Shown here: positions 10,401-21,044 of the stretch, in pieces
How the letters are laid out: every line of letters starts with the position of its first letter
How positions within the stretch are numbered: the stretch's first letter is position 1
Source: Diphasiastrum complanatum
Lineage: Eukaryota > Streptophyta > Lycopodiopsida > Lycopodiales > Lycopodiaceae
Assembly: GCA_029204225.1 (NCBI GenBank)
Contig: CM055095.1
Coordinates: 22,202,006-22,266,005, forward strand
Length of the DNA: 64,000 nucleotides
Direction: 5' to 3'
The notes under the pieces: model-generated
What the model was told of the DNA's origin: nothing
Database searches by the model: none
What the model saw: only the letters and a program-made list of their open reading frames with translations
Translations under genes and position numbers: made by a program

Positions 10401-12378
10401 TCATCAGATATGATTTCTGGCAAGGTTTCAAAAAAAGGATAAGTTCATGTGGGGCATGTGTTACAGCAGAAAAACAAGTGGTAGCTTAGAGTTTAGGGTG
10501 CAAACTAACACTGTAATAATGCAATCACAGCTACCTAGTTCCTGAAGTCCTGAATCCTAATTCCTGATTCTTGATGTTACAATGGGGCTTCAATGCTGAA
10601 CAAAATGCTGTTAAGGTCCTTGGTGCTCAGTGTTATGACTTATCACAATCAGCTGATCCTGAATTGGGTAGAAATTTTGGCGTGGAGCCATTGCTTTCTG
10701 ATGGTGATTGATAAGATGATCAACTATGATCGCTTGAATTTAATATTGTGGAAAAATGGTAGTAGTTGTTATTTTGAAGTTTGCAAATCGTTTAATGGTG
10801 TAGTGCAGGTTATTACTTTGTTGATTATCTTGCAAGATTACATTGAAGTGGTCAAGTGAAAATGGTCAGAACTCTGATGATCTATCAGCATTGTTACAAA
10901 TTAGTAGGTAGTGTCAGAGGAATGAGGTCACCTATTAACAGGCTACAATGCATTTGTCAAGGATTGGGAGCAAAGGGCCCTGAGGATTCCAAACTGCAGT
11001 TTCATTTGTGGAATATTTTTTGGATTATAGTTAAAACATTGTTCAGAGCCAGTAAGTCATGTCATGAATGGGGTCATCTTCTTATGAAAATTAACATGCT
11101 ATAGCCATGCACGTGTGAAGGATTGGGAGCTAACAGCCTTGAGCATTCGGGACTGCATTTTGATCTGTGGCATGCTTTGCAATTATTCATAGAAACCCCA
11201 GCAAGCCTGGAAACAACATCAAACATGTTCTCATCCCAATCAATGGATGTTGTCTTGCTTTCTGCAACGTTGTGCAGTATTCACTTTATTGATATACTAG
11301 TTGAGTGATGTGCCATGCAATGTTAGCATGCTCTGTTATGTATGATTATTTTGAGCTTGATATGTTTGAAATTTCTCACACAAGATGATGCACAAAGGAT
11401 AAACGTGATAAGGCTTACATAGATTGAAACCAGCTCAAGCAACTCTCAACTTGATCTGTTTTAAGATCTTGAAACTGTTCAAATATGTAGCTAAAGTGTG
11501 AAAATTTTGGTGAGACTATACTTTTTTTTAAGTTCTCAGAAGCTTAATGCTGGAACCTGAAGCAGAATGGAGTATGGGGGGACTGGTTTTTATTCATTGC
11601 CATGTTTTCAACTTGACACTTCTTGAACATCACATCACTTCCAGATTGTTACTCGCTTGCCTTCGGAACAACTTATGTCTCAGCTGCCGTCATTTCTGCC
11701 AGCATTGTTTGATGCTTTTGGCAATCAGAATGCAGATGTTCGAAAGGTATGCATCATGGTGTTAGCGTCAAGTTTGAAATAGTGAAGAAGTTAATTCTCA
11801 AGTTGTTATTTAAGGTGGTGTTGTTTTTTTGCCATGATCTGTGAGTCTTTAGTATGTATGTATACCTGGGGTTGTTGTGTTCAGCATTCTTTGTGGCTTG
11901 TAAGGGACTGTTACATGGATGAAAATCAGCACTCATCAGTCAGTTGCTCCTATTAGACATCGTTTTGTCCTTAATTATAATTACAGATAGTCTCTTGTAT
12001 GGTCCACATAATGCCAGTATGTGGGTGTTCTGCAGACTGTTGTCTTTTGTCTTGTCGACATATACATCATTCTTGGAAAAGCATTTGTTCCATATCTGGG
12101 GAGCCTTAGCAGCACTCAACTACGACTTGTAACTATCTATGCAAATCGGATATCTCAGGTCACTATTGGCAGCTCTTTATTCTTTTGCAATGTAAAAAGT
12201 GAAATCAGTTTTTGAATAATATGGAAAATAGGATTCTGCCAAATTTAAGGTGGTTGATTGGTGTTTCACTCAGATTATCAGTTACTCAGATCAGTAGGCA
12301 GCATAAGCTGATTGTATGCTTTTTGATTTTCTACCTCTGCAGGCTAGAGTAGGGGCTCCTGTGGACTCTTTTCAATAA
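926..12378 (+). CDS. CLASP: CLASP (CLIP-associating protein), C-terminal seven exons, 5' partial
   Basis: Seven exons joined in phase 0 (926-1030, 6154-6228, 6329-6397, 7157-7226, 11645-11746, 12036-12158, 12343-12378), each bounded by AG and GT, encode the conserved C-terminal helical (TOG-like/HEAT) region of plant CLASP. Landmarks are 'LETLDDSDPTTRELAL', 'LPSFLPALFDAFG', 'NADVRKTVVFCLVDIYI', 'LGKAFVPYLG', 'LVTIYANRISQ' and the tail 'ARVGAPVDSFQ'. Known for the family: CLASP binds and stabilises microtubules in the plant cortical array. The N-terminal TOG domains and the linker lie left of the window. Introns measure about 5.1 kb, 100 bp, 0.76 kb, 4.4 kb, 289 bp and 184 bp; the two longest contain LINE fragments. 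Exon 7157-7226 has one base too many and a premature TGA, so this copy is either mutated or carries a sequence error. Family assignment is very secure; whether the copy is functional is not. Confidence 0.93.
1130..2200 (+). mobile_element. LINE (non-LTR retrotransposon) RT fragments, two overlapping copies in a CLASP intron
   Basis: Decayed reverse transcriptase of a plant non-LTR retrotransposon. The block around 1220-1430 holds a degenerate 'QGCSLSP' region and the catalytic-type motif 'ILLYVDDVVLVS' (about 1367-1400), followed by 'GLQRHLDRLH'. A second block at 1770-1990 repeats the same part: 'GVKQGCSLSPTLFGFYIDEL' is clear at 1792-1851. Several frame breaks mean no product is possible. 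The repeated RT segment suggests a copy inserted in, or duplicated next to, another copy. Confidence 0.8.
2240..4080. other. CLASP intron, no clear feature
   Basis: A/T-rich sequence with frequent stops in all frames. A weak minus-strand reading at 2238-2486 resembles decayed transposon coding but lacks a diagnostic motif. Confidence 0.4.
4085..5290 (+). mobile_element. LINE RT and 3'-part fragment in a CLASP intron
   Basis: A second decayed non-LTR element. Visible pieces are 'VMALYERVLGCFW' and 'IGVQQGCSLLSP' (4140-4250), 'NIAKTKVMVINTSQG' (4430-4475) and 'SYTYLGVLFTGPVFAMRQA' (about 4534-4590), the typical order after RT motif 4. The tail at 5040-5290 encodes 'EDPRYVTLMIREMVLLQQD' in one frame, a segment that recurs at 7.8, 8.2 and 9.0 kb. 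Multiple stops and shifts make it a pseudo-element in the same orientation as CLASP. Confidence 0.8.
6154..6228 (+). CDS. CLASP: CLASP exon b
   Basis: The acceptor is CAG at 6151-6153 and the donor is GT at 6229. The 25 codons include 'LEILLEKLLYASKDQVPK', matching the family motif 'EKLLHVSKD.VPK'. It is separated from the previous exon by a 5.1-kb intron. Confidence 0.92.
6329..6397 (+). CDS. CLASP: CLASP exon c
   Basis: The acceptor is 'tttcacag' ending at 6328 and the donor is GT at 6398. The 23 codons include 'SILSQWDPYECLS', equivalent to the family 'LSQYDPFRCLS'. The preceding intron is only 100 bp. Confidence 0.92.
7157..7226 (+). pseudogene. CLASP: CLASP exon d with a one-base insertion
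   Basis: The acceptor is 'ttgcag' ending at 7156 and the donor is GT at 7227. The exon starts 'VVVPLLASEE' and then hits TGA at 7187-7189. The second half matches the family in the next frame ('ENE/DEK.LVTC..SLTK' type). The exon is 70 nt where a multiple of three (69) is required by the phase-0 neighbours. One extra A in 'gaagaatgag' (7181-7190) explains both facts. If real, it removes about the last 100 residues of the protein. Confidence 0.88.
7341..7402 (+). repeat. Imperfect (CT)n microsatellite
   Basis: Interrupted CT dinucleotide run inside the 4.4-kb CLASP intron. Confidence 0.9.
7600..7990 (+). mobile_element. LINE tail fragment (+)
   Basis: The reading 'YDDPRCVALIVREMFLLQQD' (about 7811-7870) matches the tail of the LINE copy at 5.1 kb ('YEDPRYVTLMIREMVLLQQD'). 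It lies in the CLASP intron and is decayed. Confidence 0.65.
8004..8340 (-). mobile_element. LINE tail fragment (-), inverted relative to its neighbour
   Basis: The minus-strand reading contains 'MRLEGDITVYSVDMP' and 'YEDSRCVALMLREMVLLRQD', the same LINE tail as at 5.1 and 7.8 kb but in opposite orientation, so 7.8-8.3 kb is a diverged inverted repeat. Confidence 0.65.
8341..9000 (+). mobile_element. LINE 3' end fragment (+)
   Basis: 'MGYIIVFSETHTLYVLSLP' and 'ICASIFSLSIGTHSLRL' continue the tail family. The stretch ends in T-rich sequence with 'aataaa' near 8960 and a (CTTT)n run, plausible for a LINE 3' terminus. Confidence 0.5.
9001..10200. other. CLASP intron, mostly uninformative
   Basis: A short reading at 9033-9060 again resembles the LINE tail ('MAVMIREIFHL'). 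The rest shows no conserved coding signal on either strand. Confidence 0.4.
10208..11200 (+). other. Exon-like islands and a tandem duplication inside the CLASP intron
   Basis: Three short plus-strand readings look more protein-like than the surroundings: from ATG 10261 ('MVLGKHSAPKKDNSTL...' to a stop near 10410), about 10590-10710 ('VKVLGAQCYDLSQSADPELG') and about 10850-10910 ('WSSENGQNSDDLSALLQ'). They do not fit the CLASP reading at this point in the gene. An imperfect duplication follows: 'ggattgggag' starts at 10961 and again at 11120, with roughly 75 bp of similarity after each. Origin unknown; old exon debris or an unrecognised repeat are both possible. Confidence 0.35.
11645..11746 (+). 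CDS. CLASP: CLASP exon e
   Basis: The acceptor is 'ttccag' ending at 11644 and the donor is GT at 11747. The 34 codons include 'LPSFLPALFDAFGNQNADVR', nearly identical to the family block 'SFLPAVFEAFGSQSADVRK'. It follows a 4.4-kb intron containing LINE fragments and microsatellite. Confidence 0.95.
12036..12158 (+). CDS. CLASP: CLASP exon f
   Basis: The acceptor is 'tctgcag' ending at 12035 and the donor is GT at 12159. The 41 codons include 'TVVFCLVDIYIILGKAF' and 'QLRLVTIYANRISQ', the most conserved end of plant CLASP. Confidence 0.96.
12343..12378 (+). CDS. CLASP: CLASP terminal exon with stop codon
   Basis: The acceptor is 'cctctgcag' ending at 12342. It encodes the 11-residue tail 'ARVGAPVDSFQ' followed by TAA at 12376-12378. 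The family tail is 'ARNGAPID...', so the stop is at the expected place. An AATAAA overlaps the stop (12374-12379) but is too close to be the obvious polyadenylation signal. Confidence 0.9.
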   Translation, partial: ARVGAPVDSFQ

Positions 12379-13948
12379 ATAGCAGTATTGATTTCCTTCT
12401 AATCTAGCAATTCAAGAACATCGACACTACACGGTGGAGTTTGTGTCGCTGGAGATCATACAATGCACCCCAATGAGACAATGATGTGAAAGTAGTTGAG
12501 TTGTTGGGCAAGGATTTTGTTGCACTGCTGATTATGTTTTAAGAGTATGGCTCTATAGTGTTATCAGCATGTGTATCTATATGACCTTCAATATTCAAGA
12601 TAGGATGCTCTTTTGTTGTACTAAATGAGTGTCCAGATAAGCTCATTATTTGGTCTTTGTAAATTTGGAATTGTTCTTAGAAGTATCCTGCTCGGTTATG
12701 CTTAGCAAGGACATACATCATGTTATCTTGAGCTACTATGTGAAGTTATAGTGGAAACCTAACTGTCAAACTGATGAGTAAAGCATTCAAAATTGATAAC
12801 TGTATCTTGGTAATCCTCTTATTAACTTCATCATGGTGGAAGGATAATATATCGAGTTTCTCGAAAGAGTTTTACTTTTCTCATGTGCACGACCATGAGC
12901 AATAACCTTACATATTTTGTCATTTCTTCTCATTAATATTTTAGTCTCCATCTGAAGCAAGATGCCCAAACTTTTCTTTCACACTATAAACAACTACTTA
13001 CGGACTCCAGTCATGCTGTATTGAGAGTGCATGAGCTTAGCAGTAAACTTGGTAGTTTTGAACAACACTAGACAGACAGTTGAAAACTTTTGTATCTGAG
13101 CATGCCTCCGTATTCTTTTCAAGCACACACTGGCGAATTACCATAATTTGGACGGCGGGCTACAAGACTTGTTTGTCTGCGGTGGACAATCTTATATTTA
13201 GTTGACTATAACTAAAGCTAACTGTTGCATGAGGATAAAATGATGGAAACTGTCTTTTTTCTCAGGTCACATAGTCTAGCTTTTCAATACCAGAGGACGA
13301 GACCCAAAAAAAATCAATGAACCTCGTCAAAAATTGATTAGTTCATGTCTAAAGACATCGATATTGATCTATCAGTCAGTTGATTGTTGCATAATGCTTG
13401 TAGGAATCTAGATTTCTGGAATCTGGCAGTAGATTCAATTGAATTGTTTTTCAATTGGATAGATCTGGATAGCTTGAATTGAATGGATCACTGTTTTTGA
13501 TATGTACTTCTGAGAAAAATAAATACAATTGGTTAATCAGGTTTGGCTGAGGGATCTGGCAATGAAGATGAGTAGAGCTTTGATGATTTGATGATCTTTT
13601 TAATATGAATTTTTTTGCTTAGTTGTTCTTAGCATGATGTTTCGCATTTTTCTTTTGTTTTTGGATTATGTGAATGAATTCCTTATCTATTATGTAGACA
13701 TTAATAAATGTCAAAGGTCATAGTGTCAACTCATAAAAGCTACAAAATATTTCTCACACCCTTCGTTAGAAAACAAAAAGTGAGCATCCCCAAACATTAT
13801 ACACCTTTCTTTATTTAAACCAATTCCATCTTCTCACAAGTGTATGTATTCTCATGTGAGTTGCCTAATCCATCATACGTGCATGATTAATGGATTAAAT
13901 GCATTGTAATTGCAAAATCTTGAAAAGTTGGTTAATTTATGCAATATA
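12379..13948. other. CLASP 3' flank, no gene seen
   Basis: The 3' UTR must begin here but its end is not evident. The remainder is A/T-rich, with no reading frame or repeat I can support. Confidence 0.5.
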
Positions 13949-14672
13949 TGTGAAAATTGTAAAAGTTATCTATCTTGAGATTTTGGGGTGCTATGTCAAA
14001 TCCAATCCATTTACACTTGTAAATATGTGATTTGGCCAAATTATGGCTTAGATTAGCTCGAGCTAGTGTAGGTTGTTGACACTTGGCTTGATGGTAGAGG
14101 GCAAGGACAAAGCATCTCATAATGTCACTTGACCATGTGGACCAATCACAACAAGAGGTGCACCAAAATGGTCCAATCAATGCAAGAGGTGGCATGAGAG
14201 TGATCCAATCAATGTAAGAGCCTATCTTGGATCTCGAGCCACTCTGAGAGAGTGTGAGCTTGATTCTACACTTAGTTTTTTGGATGTGATTTTGGTGCGT
14301 GAGAGCTCCAACACTTAGATGCTCTCTCTACTTGAGAGCAATCACTTGTATTCTCTCTCTACCCAAGAGCAAGCCAATTTTATATTTAAATTTTTTTCAT
14401 CGAAAGTTGCCTCACTATGTGATGGATGGTTGGTGAATGATAGATGCATGCTTGTAGGCTCTTGCCTTAAGATTGTCAAGCTAGATTGTTTGCATCAATC
14501 AAGAGGTAGATCTATGTACAATCACACACACCTTAGAAGATCAATCACATTGATTTTTCATTCACTCCAAGAACTAGTGGACATTACATCATAATACGAA
14601 TCATTATCCAACTTTTTTTGAATTGATGAAGTACATGTTGTGATTCAAATTAAGACTAGTGAATCTTTCACA
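13949..14672 (+). repeat. Possible solo LTR
   Basis: The stretch begins TGTGAAAATTG and ends TTTCACA, short inverted termini of LTR type. It contains repeated 'caatcaatg.aagaggtg' and 'ctctctac..gagagcaa' segments. The five bases on each side (atata, tgaag) do not match, so insertion is not proven. Confidence 0.3.
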
Positions 14673-16208
14673 TGAAGTTTTATCCTTTTGAATTGTAGAT
14701 GGAGTATTAATAGAACTCTTTTGGATAATTTTTGAAATGGATTACAAAGAAAACTGTACATAGAGCGTATTCACAAGCTGCATGAAAAGATAGGTGTCCT
14801 AAAATTGGCCATGCCTTTGAGTATAGCAAGTACTGTAAATAACACTGTACATGCTAATTTCTCCTACGTGTGACTACTCGACTAATCTAAGTAGCCGGCT
14901 ATGGGACAAGTGCTTGACTGATATGTTGATGGCGGGTCAAGGCTTGGTAGCAGCCAAATACTGTAAATTTAATTAACTATACATTTATTACAATATCACA
15001 TTTGAAGCTTATACAACTGAATCAGACCAAACTTGATTTCTAACTTGCTAACTCTGTGACAATGTTGACCCCGTAGAAATAACGAATTTGACCAATCAAG
15101 GGAAATGCCAATTTTAAAAAATATCAATTGGCATTCTATGTGCATATTATATATATATGCACACAAACATATATTAATATTGATGTCTTTTTTATTTGTT
15201 ATTTTGTAGGTGTTCAACTATTGCAAATCTAATGTTATGGCATGTTGAAATAGAAAAATAATCCATCTTGACTTTAGGCTTGCTACAAACATTTTCATGG
15301 TACCAATCAATATGAATCTATTTCTCTGCCCACTAGTCTAATTTTCTATCAAAAGTAAAATAAATGTTCGAATCAAAGATCATCAACAAGAAATGAATAG
15401 AAAATTGGCCCGTAGAAATACACATGATTGTGAAAGCGTCTTTCAGAGGTATCCTCCGCGGAGCAATGATGTGGCTTTACGCAGGGGTCACCCTTTTCCT
15501 CCCTTGTCGAGCACGATCCTGAGTCTACTAGCAATCTCCAATGCATTACATGAATTACTCTCTGATCAGACACACTCTCTAGCGCATTACAGTTTTTTGT
15601 TGTGTATCCGTAAAACATGCTCTAAAGAACTGTCTTAAAATCATCTTATTCGTCACATCTACATTTGGTAAAGTCTAGCACAATCATTGAATAAAACTGT
15701 ATGTATACATTTGAGATGACAGTCCCTGTTTGAAGAATTGAGTCTTTGATCTGTGTTCCTGATTGTAACTGACATAAGTTTCTAACGTGTTCTAAAACTA
15801 TTCGTGCTCTTTAACCATAACCTTGGACTTAAGTTGTTGAGGACTTCTGTCTAAAAACGAACAGTTCGCGAATGTGATTAATTAATTGTTTGCACAACCA
15901 CGAATACATCGAGCATTTCTCAATTCTTTGTTGACACCTTAATCAGTTGGAGTGTAGTATTGTTGTGCTACTCTAATAATATCTCACCTGTAGAACGCGT
16001 TTCATTTGATTTGATAGAGGCAAGACTGCTGTTCTAAAATTATTAACACTACACACCCCAAGACAAGTAATACTGGTTACTTTCTAATGTCTGTTGACAG
16101 CCAGAATAACGCCCAAAGCCACTTCACTTGAAACAAATCATAAATTGTACCAAATATATAACTTTCTAATGTTGTCCTCTGTGGGTTCAACATTATTTAC
16201 TACAAAAT
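14673..16208. other. No feature recognised
   Basis: A/T-rich sequence. The opposed 81-codon frames near 15373-15638 overlap each other and carry no family motif. Confidence 0.4.
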
Positions 16209-16252
16209 CTATATTAACCTTGTTGGTATAGTATGACAATAAACTTTCTTCA

Positions 16253-16445
16253 TTGTTGCAGGTAAAGGCATCTCAACTATTACCTTGATCTTTGAAGGGT
16301 CGGTAGAGATACTGTCCTTCAAGATTATATGTCCCAATACTACCCCATGGGTGACCCATATTTGACACTTATCAAGGTTTAGTAAAATTTTAAATCTACG
16401 GCAACGAATGAAGATTTTCTCCAGTGCGTCAAGATATATGTTCAA
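16253..16445 (-). pseudogene. Ty3/gypsy RT fragment (thumb side)
   Basis: The minus-strand reading contains 'DALEKIFIRCRRF' and 'DKCQIWVTHGVVLGHII', which lie just after the catalytic YxDD box in gypsy reverse transcriptase. It is the same family as the plus-strand copy at 22370-22560. It is a short orphan piece with no flanking pol. Confidence 0.75.
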
Positions 16446-17051
16446 TTATACCATAAGAGGTATCTTTAACTAAGAGTTAAAATTACTCTGGTTGAACATG
16501 TCGATTCATATAGAGTCGTTTCGCGTGGATGACCTAATAAAGGCTATCCAAAGCAATGTCTTCCCTTTTAAAGGTCTCGTCCTTAAGTACAAGGCAAGTA
16601 CTTAGGAGATATATTCTCGAAAAATGACTTAGGCCTCTTCATGATTTATATTTATCCAGCTCATATCTCCATTTTTGAGTATATCATGCCATATTTAAGT
16701 TGATATTCAATATTTAAAAATTTCGTGGCATCACATATCCTCTTCCTCAAATGTGAAACGTCCTCGTGAACATATAATCTTTATTTCGAGGATCATTCGC
16801 AAAACATTCTGTTCTTCAGATTTTCGTTAAGACAAAAAGATATTTCTTCATATGATTCTTCCTTTAAATATTTCTTCGTCTTAGAGAATATGTGCCTTTG
16901 CTATGTCTTTGAATTAAATAGGTTGATTTGATTTGATCTTTGAATTATTGATAAGAACTGGAATTAAACTTCAAGACATCTTCAAAACTTCAAAGATCTG
17001 GATTCAGCATCACATAAAAACGTCATCACAATATAGGCAAAGAATGAATAT
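16446..17051. other. No gene recognised
   Basis: A/T-rich, probably transposon-derived by its neighbours, without a supportable frame. Confidence 0.4.
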
Positions 17052-18541
17052 TTACGAAGGATTCAATTCTTTATGTAGTTTTTGGGCTAACTCCAAATTT
17101 TGTTGAGCCTCAATCAACATCAAGTCTTCTTTTGATTTTGTATAACGACCAACTAGTAGGTTGCCGAATTCTTCAAGCTTAACCGGGAGCAATGTTCCAT
17201 CAAACAGCTCTTGAGTTAACTTTATATCTTCATCTGAATTACTACGAAGTGTGATTTCTTTAAAATAGCGAGCTGAAAATCTTATAAAAGAACTTTTAAC
17301 ATAAATATTCTGAATGAAAAACAATGTCTTTGCCGCAAAAGTTCCAAACTGCCAAAATGTATATGTACAAAATTGCTTATAACGAAGTGACTTTCTTCAA
17401 TCTTGCAGATTGTGTCTGCAAAATAATCAGCAAGGTTTCGCTCCCAATACACGTAAAGATTGAATAGTTCAGCCATATTTACATTGGTCAGCAAACCTGC
17501 ATCATCAAAGGTGCCTAAATCTGCAACACCTTGTGGTTTGTACAATTGAAACTGCGACTTCCGCTTCCAAAAATGTCGCTTATTGTTTTCGTTTCGCAAA
17601 AATTGAAATTCTTTAATACAAATGTATTCGAGAGCATACATAGCAGAAGAGCCTATGTATAACTCAACTGAACCGAAAGGCACGCCTTGAAATTTCCCTT
17701 GGATTATGTCCCAGCAGAGACATCCTTTCTGCTCGATAGATAACTGGGCCCATAACTAGATAAAGTCGTCCTTTTTCCATGGTGTCTTTCAATCGTCAAA
17801 GGCAATGCCTACTGCACCTGGTAGCATCATATAATCCACATGCCATTGTAATTCAATGTTAAATGCTTGTGGACACCACTTCCAAAATCATTCAGCAAAT
17901 GCATGGAATCTTTCAACACATACCTTTGACTGGTTTCGACGTGGTCGTTTTGCCTGAGTAGCTGCTGATGCCAGATCCTGAGTTTGCAACTCAACAACTA
18001 ACTTCTGGTCTTCCAACTGTTGCTTGAGATCTGACAACTCCTGCTCGAGCTTGTCGATCTTCGCTACTGCCTCCAAATACTCTGGATGGTCAGTGACTCC
18101 CAAGTAGGCAGGCACATCTTGAAGTTGCTGTGTCAGATCATCAATGTGAAGCAGGGCCTGAAGGTATTCTTCATGAAAATCGGGCCTGCTGCAAGTGTAG
18201 GCGGCTTCACTAGACAACTCCTTCAACTCAGCCAACTCTTCTTCGACAAGTGCCTTCGCATCTTCGAATGGTTGCAGGAACTCAACTCGAAAATTTTTGA
18301 GCATCTGGCCTTGGAGCTGGCTCAGTTTTGAGAGGTCTATTGTGATTGAACCTGCATTGCTGCATAGAGCAAGCGCAGCATTTGCCTTTATTCTTGTCGC
18401 TTGCTCCTCCTGCAAATGTTTCTAGAGAGCAACATTGTGTTTATTTGCATCCAAGAGTTGTTTTTTTAAAGAATCAATATTAGTTTGATAATTGATAGAC
18501 TTGGCCTCAATTGCCTTATCGATCTGCTATTTGAAAGTTTT
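17052..18541 (-). pseudogene. Decayed transposon-type ORF with long coiled coil
   Basis: One minus-strand frame (17282-17683 and 17888-18541) with a further piece in another frame (17052-17324). The upstream part is rich in E, K, Q and L with heptad-like spacing ('KLEQELSDLKQQLEDQKLVV', 'DLTQQLQDV'), so a coiled coil is likely. The downstream part holds 'FDDAGLLTNVNMAELFNLYV'. Two in-frame TAG codons (18529-18527, 18424-18422) sit where CAG (Gln) would suit the coiled coil, and the reading continues on both sides. The accessory ORF at 43.9-46.9 kb also combines a coiled coil with TAG stops, but I cannot show that they are the same family. Function unknown. Confidence 0.5.
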
Positions 18542-18545
18542 CATT

Positions 18546-20068
18546 TGGATGTGCATTGTTTGGTTCAAGATGCAAAGATAGATGTCACTTTCATGAAAGT
18601 AACTTGGATTTATTTTATGTCCTTGGAAAGTATTTTGCTTGGAACTTTGGACAAGTTCAAACTTATTATTATTATCCAAGAGAAATCAATCAAGAATAAG
18701 GAGCAATCACAAAATGAAAATAGTTTGATTTATGCTCTCATGTCAATCTATGAAGAATCATTTTGCTTTGAAGAGATTTTTGTATCTCAAAGGTAGATTA
18801 AGGCAATACTAGTTGAGTGTGATGCCTTAAAATATAGCAAAATATGTTTTCCTTGTAAGCTTACATTAGTTATGAAGTCAAGGAAATGGAAATATCTTCA
18901 TAATGTAGGATCTTTTGGTTTCAATAAGATCATGAATGATGTGTTTATTCATAAAGATGAAAATTGTAAGTTTTCAATCTGAAAGGCAAGTTGTAAACTT
19001 CTTATGAGAATAAGTGAAGCATCCAAAGTGGACACTTATATCCATAAGCAAGTAGTTAGCCTTATTGAGATGGAAATGCCTTTTGATTTCAATATTAGAA
19101 AAATCATGCCAAGTTGTGGTGATTTTTGGACTTATGTTTCTAGCATAAGTAATTCTGATAATCATAGGAAGTGCATATTGTGTGGTCATAGTTGTTGTGA
19201 TTATTATGAGACATGGAGGTCTCGGATTTCCATCAAGAAGGAGCACCATGAAGAGGATCTTAAAGAATCATCTCAAGGTTTAAGTGTGCCAAGGATTGAG
19301 GAGGAGAGACCTTCTCAAGTTGTGATTCCAAAAAGAAACTCAAGAAATATGGCTGATTCCATGTGGCTCACATTTCAAGGGAAAGAAGAGCATATCTCAT
19401 GTGGTATACATCTCATACTTATTTCTCTTATGTCATTTGATAAATCGATTTGCTTTAGTGAGATCATTGCATCTCAAAATTGGAGTAAAGCCATACTAGT
19501 TGAGTATGAAGTCTCTCTTAAGAACATAGATGATGTTCTTAAAAGGTTGAAATTGATTTTAAATCAATTAGAAAGCAAATGGTTATTTCATCAAATGTAT
19601 GCTCTTGAGTCATGTAAGAGCAAAAGTGATTTGCTCACTCATAGTTTGAAAATTTGTATTGAGGCAGATTGTAAACTCTTTATGAGAGTAAGTGAATCAT
19701 CTTCTAAAGACACTTATCTCCATAATGAAGTATTTAGCCTCATTGGATCTGAGATTAGCATGGTAAACAAGAATGAAGATATGATGCAAACACTTTGTTA
19801 TTATAGCATGCATAGTCTTGCTAATTTGGATAAGTCTAATTCTCTAGATCATGGTAACATGATGTTAGATCTTTGTGATCCTAATAAGTCAAGAAGAAAT
19901 CTCTATTTTCTCATGGAGGAGCATGCACATGAAGAAGGAGCAAGTCTCAAAGTCAAGCATCTACATGAAATTTGGAAGGAATCAATTTTGAAGATGCTAG
20001 GATGGTGCAAAGCTCTCAAGTTCATCAAAGATGTCAACATCAAAGAAGCACTATCATGGATATGTTGA
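18546..20068 (+). pseudogene. LTR-element ORF with internal protein repeats, unrecognised
   Basis: One plus-strand frame runs from about 18546 to 20068, broken by TAG at 18794-18796 and TGA near 18980; the last 354 codons (19004-20068) are uninterrupted. Two repeat types are visible: 'SFCFEEIFVSQ..IKAILVE' is echoed by 'SICFSEIIASQNWSKAILVE', and 'CKLLMRISEASKVDTYIHK' by 'CKLFMRVSESSSKDTYLHN'. No zinc knuckle, protease or polymerase motif is present. The ORF ends 140 bp before a polypurine tract and LTR, so it is probably the last ORF or spacer of a retroelement truncated on its 5' side. Confidence 0.55.
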
Positions 20069-20199
20069 TTTCAGATCAACATCAAGCTCATTGGCTGATC
20101 TTCACACCTTTTGAACTAGCAAAGACCAATATAGCCCATGGAGTCAAGTTCAAGATCATCATGTTTTCCATCAAGCTAGACCTACCAAGCTAGATTTTT

Positions 20200-20208
20200 G
20201 AGGAGGAG
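20200..20208 (+). other. Polypurine tract of an LTR retrotransposon
   Basis: 'gaggaggag' lies immediately 5' of the LTR start. The copia element at 32.8 kb has the same tract in the same position on the minus strand (after 'CAAGCTAGAT'). Confidence 0.7.
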
Positions 20209-21038
20209 TGTGAAAAATGCAAAAATAAGCTTGGTAGAGGCCAAAATTCTTGTATATAGATAAACACACATGTGTGGAGCCTGTTCCCACGTGTAAAACT
20301 AGTGTACTTGTCATGTACCATAATCGTATAGGATGTACATATGATTTAATTCAAGTTCTAGTGGCTAAAAAGGCCAAAAACTAGTTTTCTAGACATATGA
20401 CACATGGCATCAATCTATTGCTTGCATGAGCCACATCCTTTGGTTAGGTGTCACATCCCATGTGTAGAGGACAGCTCACATGTGTGGAATAAGCTGAAGT
20501 AGACGAATTTTGACTTCTAGAAGATTTTCAAGTAGATCTCCATATAGAAGGAAAATGGACCAAAAGTGCTCAAAATAGAAGGTTTTGTCCAAGTGTCAGT
20601 TTTGCATGATGAATCATCATATGACAAAGCACCTTCACACATGTGGGATCAAAGGGATGATCAATACCACGAGCTCCCACTTATTGTATATATAGAGCCA
20701 CATTTGGCCATAATCAGTGAGACACCAATCTTGGCTTTGGAAGTAATTTTGAGTGATTCTCTCCATTTGTCTACATTTGTTTTGATTGTTTTGAGGTTCT
20801 ATCAATGTGTACTTGATTTTCAGGTTGGAGTCCGTAATCAGACAGGGTTTCACACGTGGGAAACCAGAAAGTACACCTACCTTCAATTAATGATTATTCT
20901 TGTTAGGATTTTGTGTCTAGAATTGATCTAAATTGATCTTAATCTCAAGTAGATTGATAGATCAAGTAATCTGACAACCAATCCCTCTTGAGGATCAGAT
21001 TAGGATCCACTCTTGGTCCTTTTTGTACTTTTTTCACA
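20209..21038 (+). repeat. 3' LTR (830 bp) of an LTR retrotransposon
   Basis: It starts TGTGAAAAATGC directly after a polypurine tract and ends TTTTTTCACA, giving TG..CA ends with a 7-bp inverted match. At 21039 the sequence turns into Ty3/gypsy pre-RT coding. No partner 5' LTR was recognised upstream, so the element is truncated or recombined on its left. Confidence 0.7.
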
Positions 21039-21044
21039 CCCATG

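Noticed and set aside
12374-12379. AATAAA as the CLASP polyadenylation signal
   Set aside because: It overlaps the stop codon, leaving almost no 3' UTR; probably coincidental.
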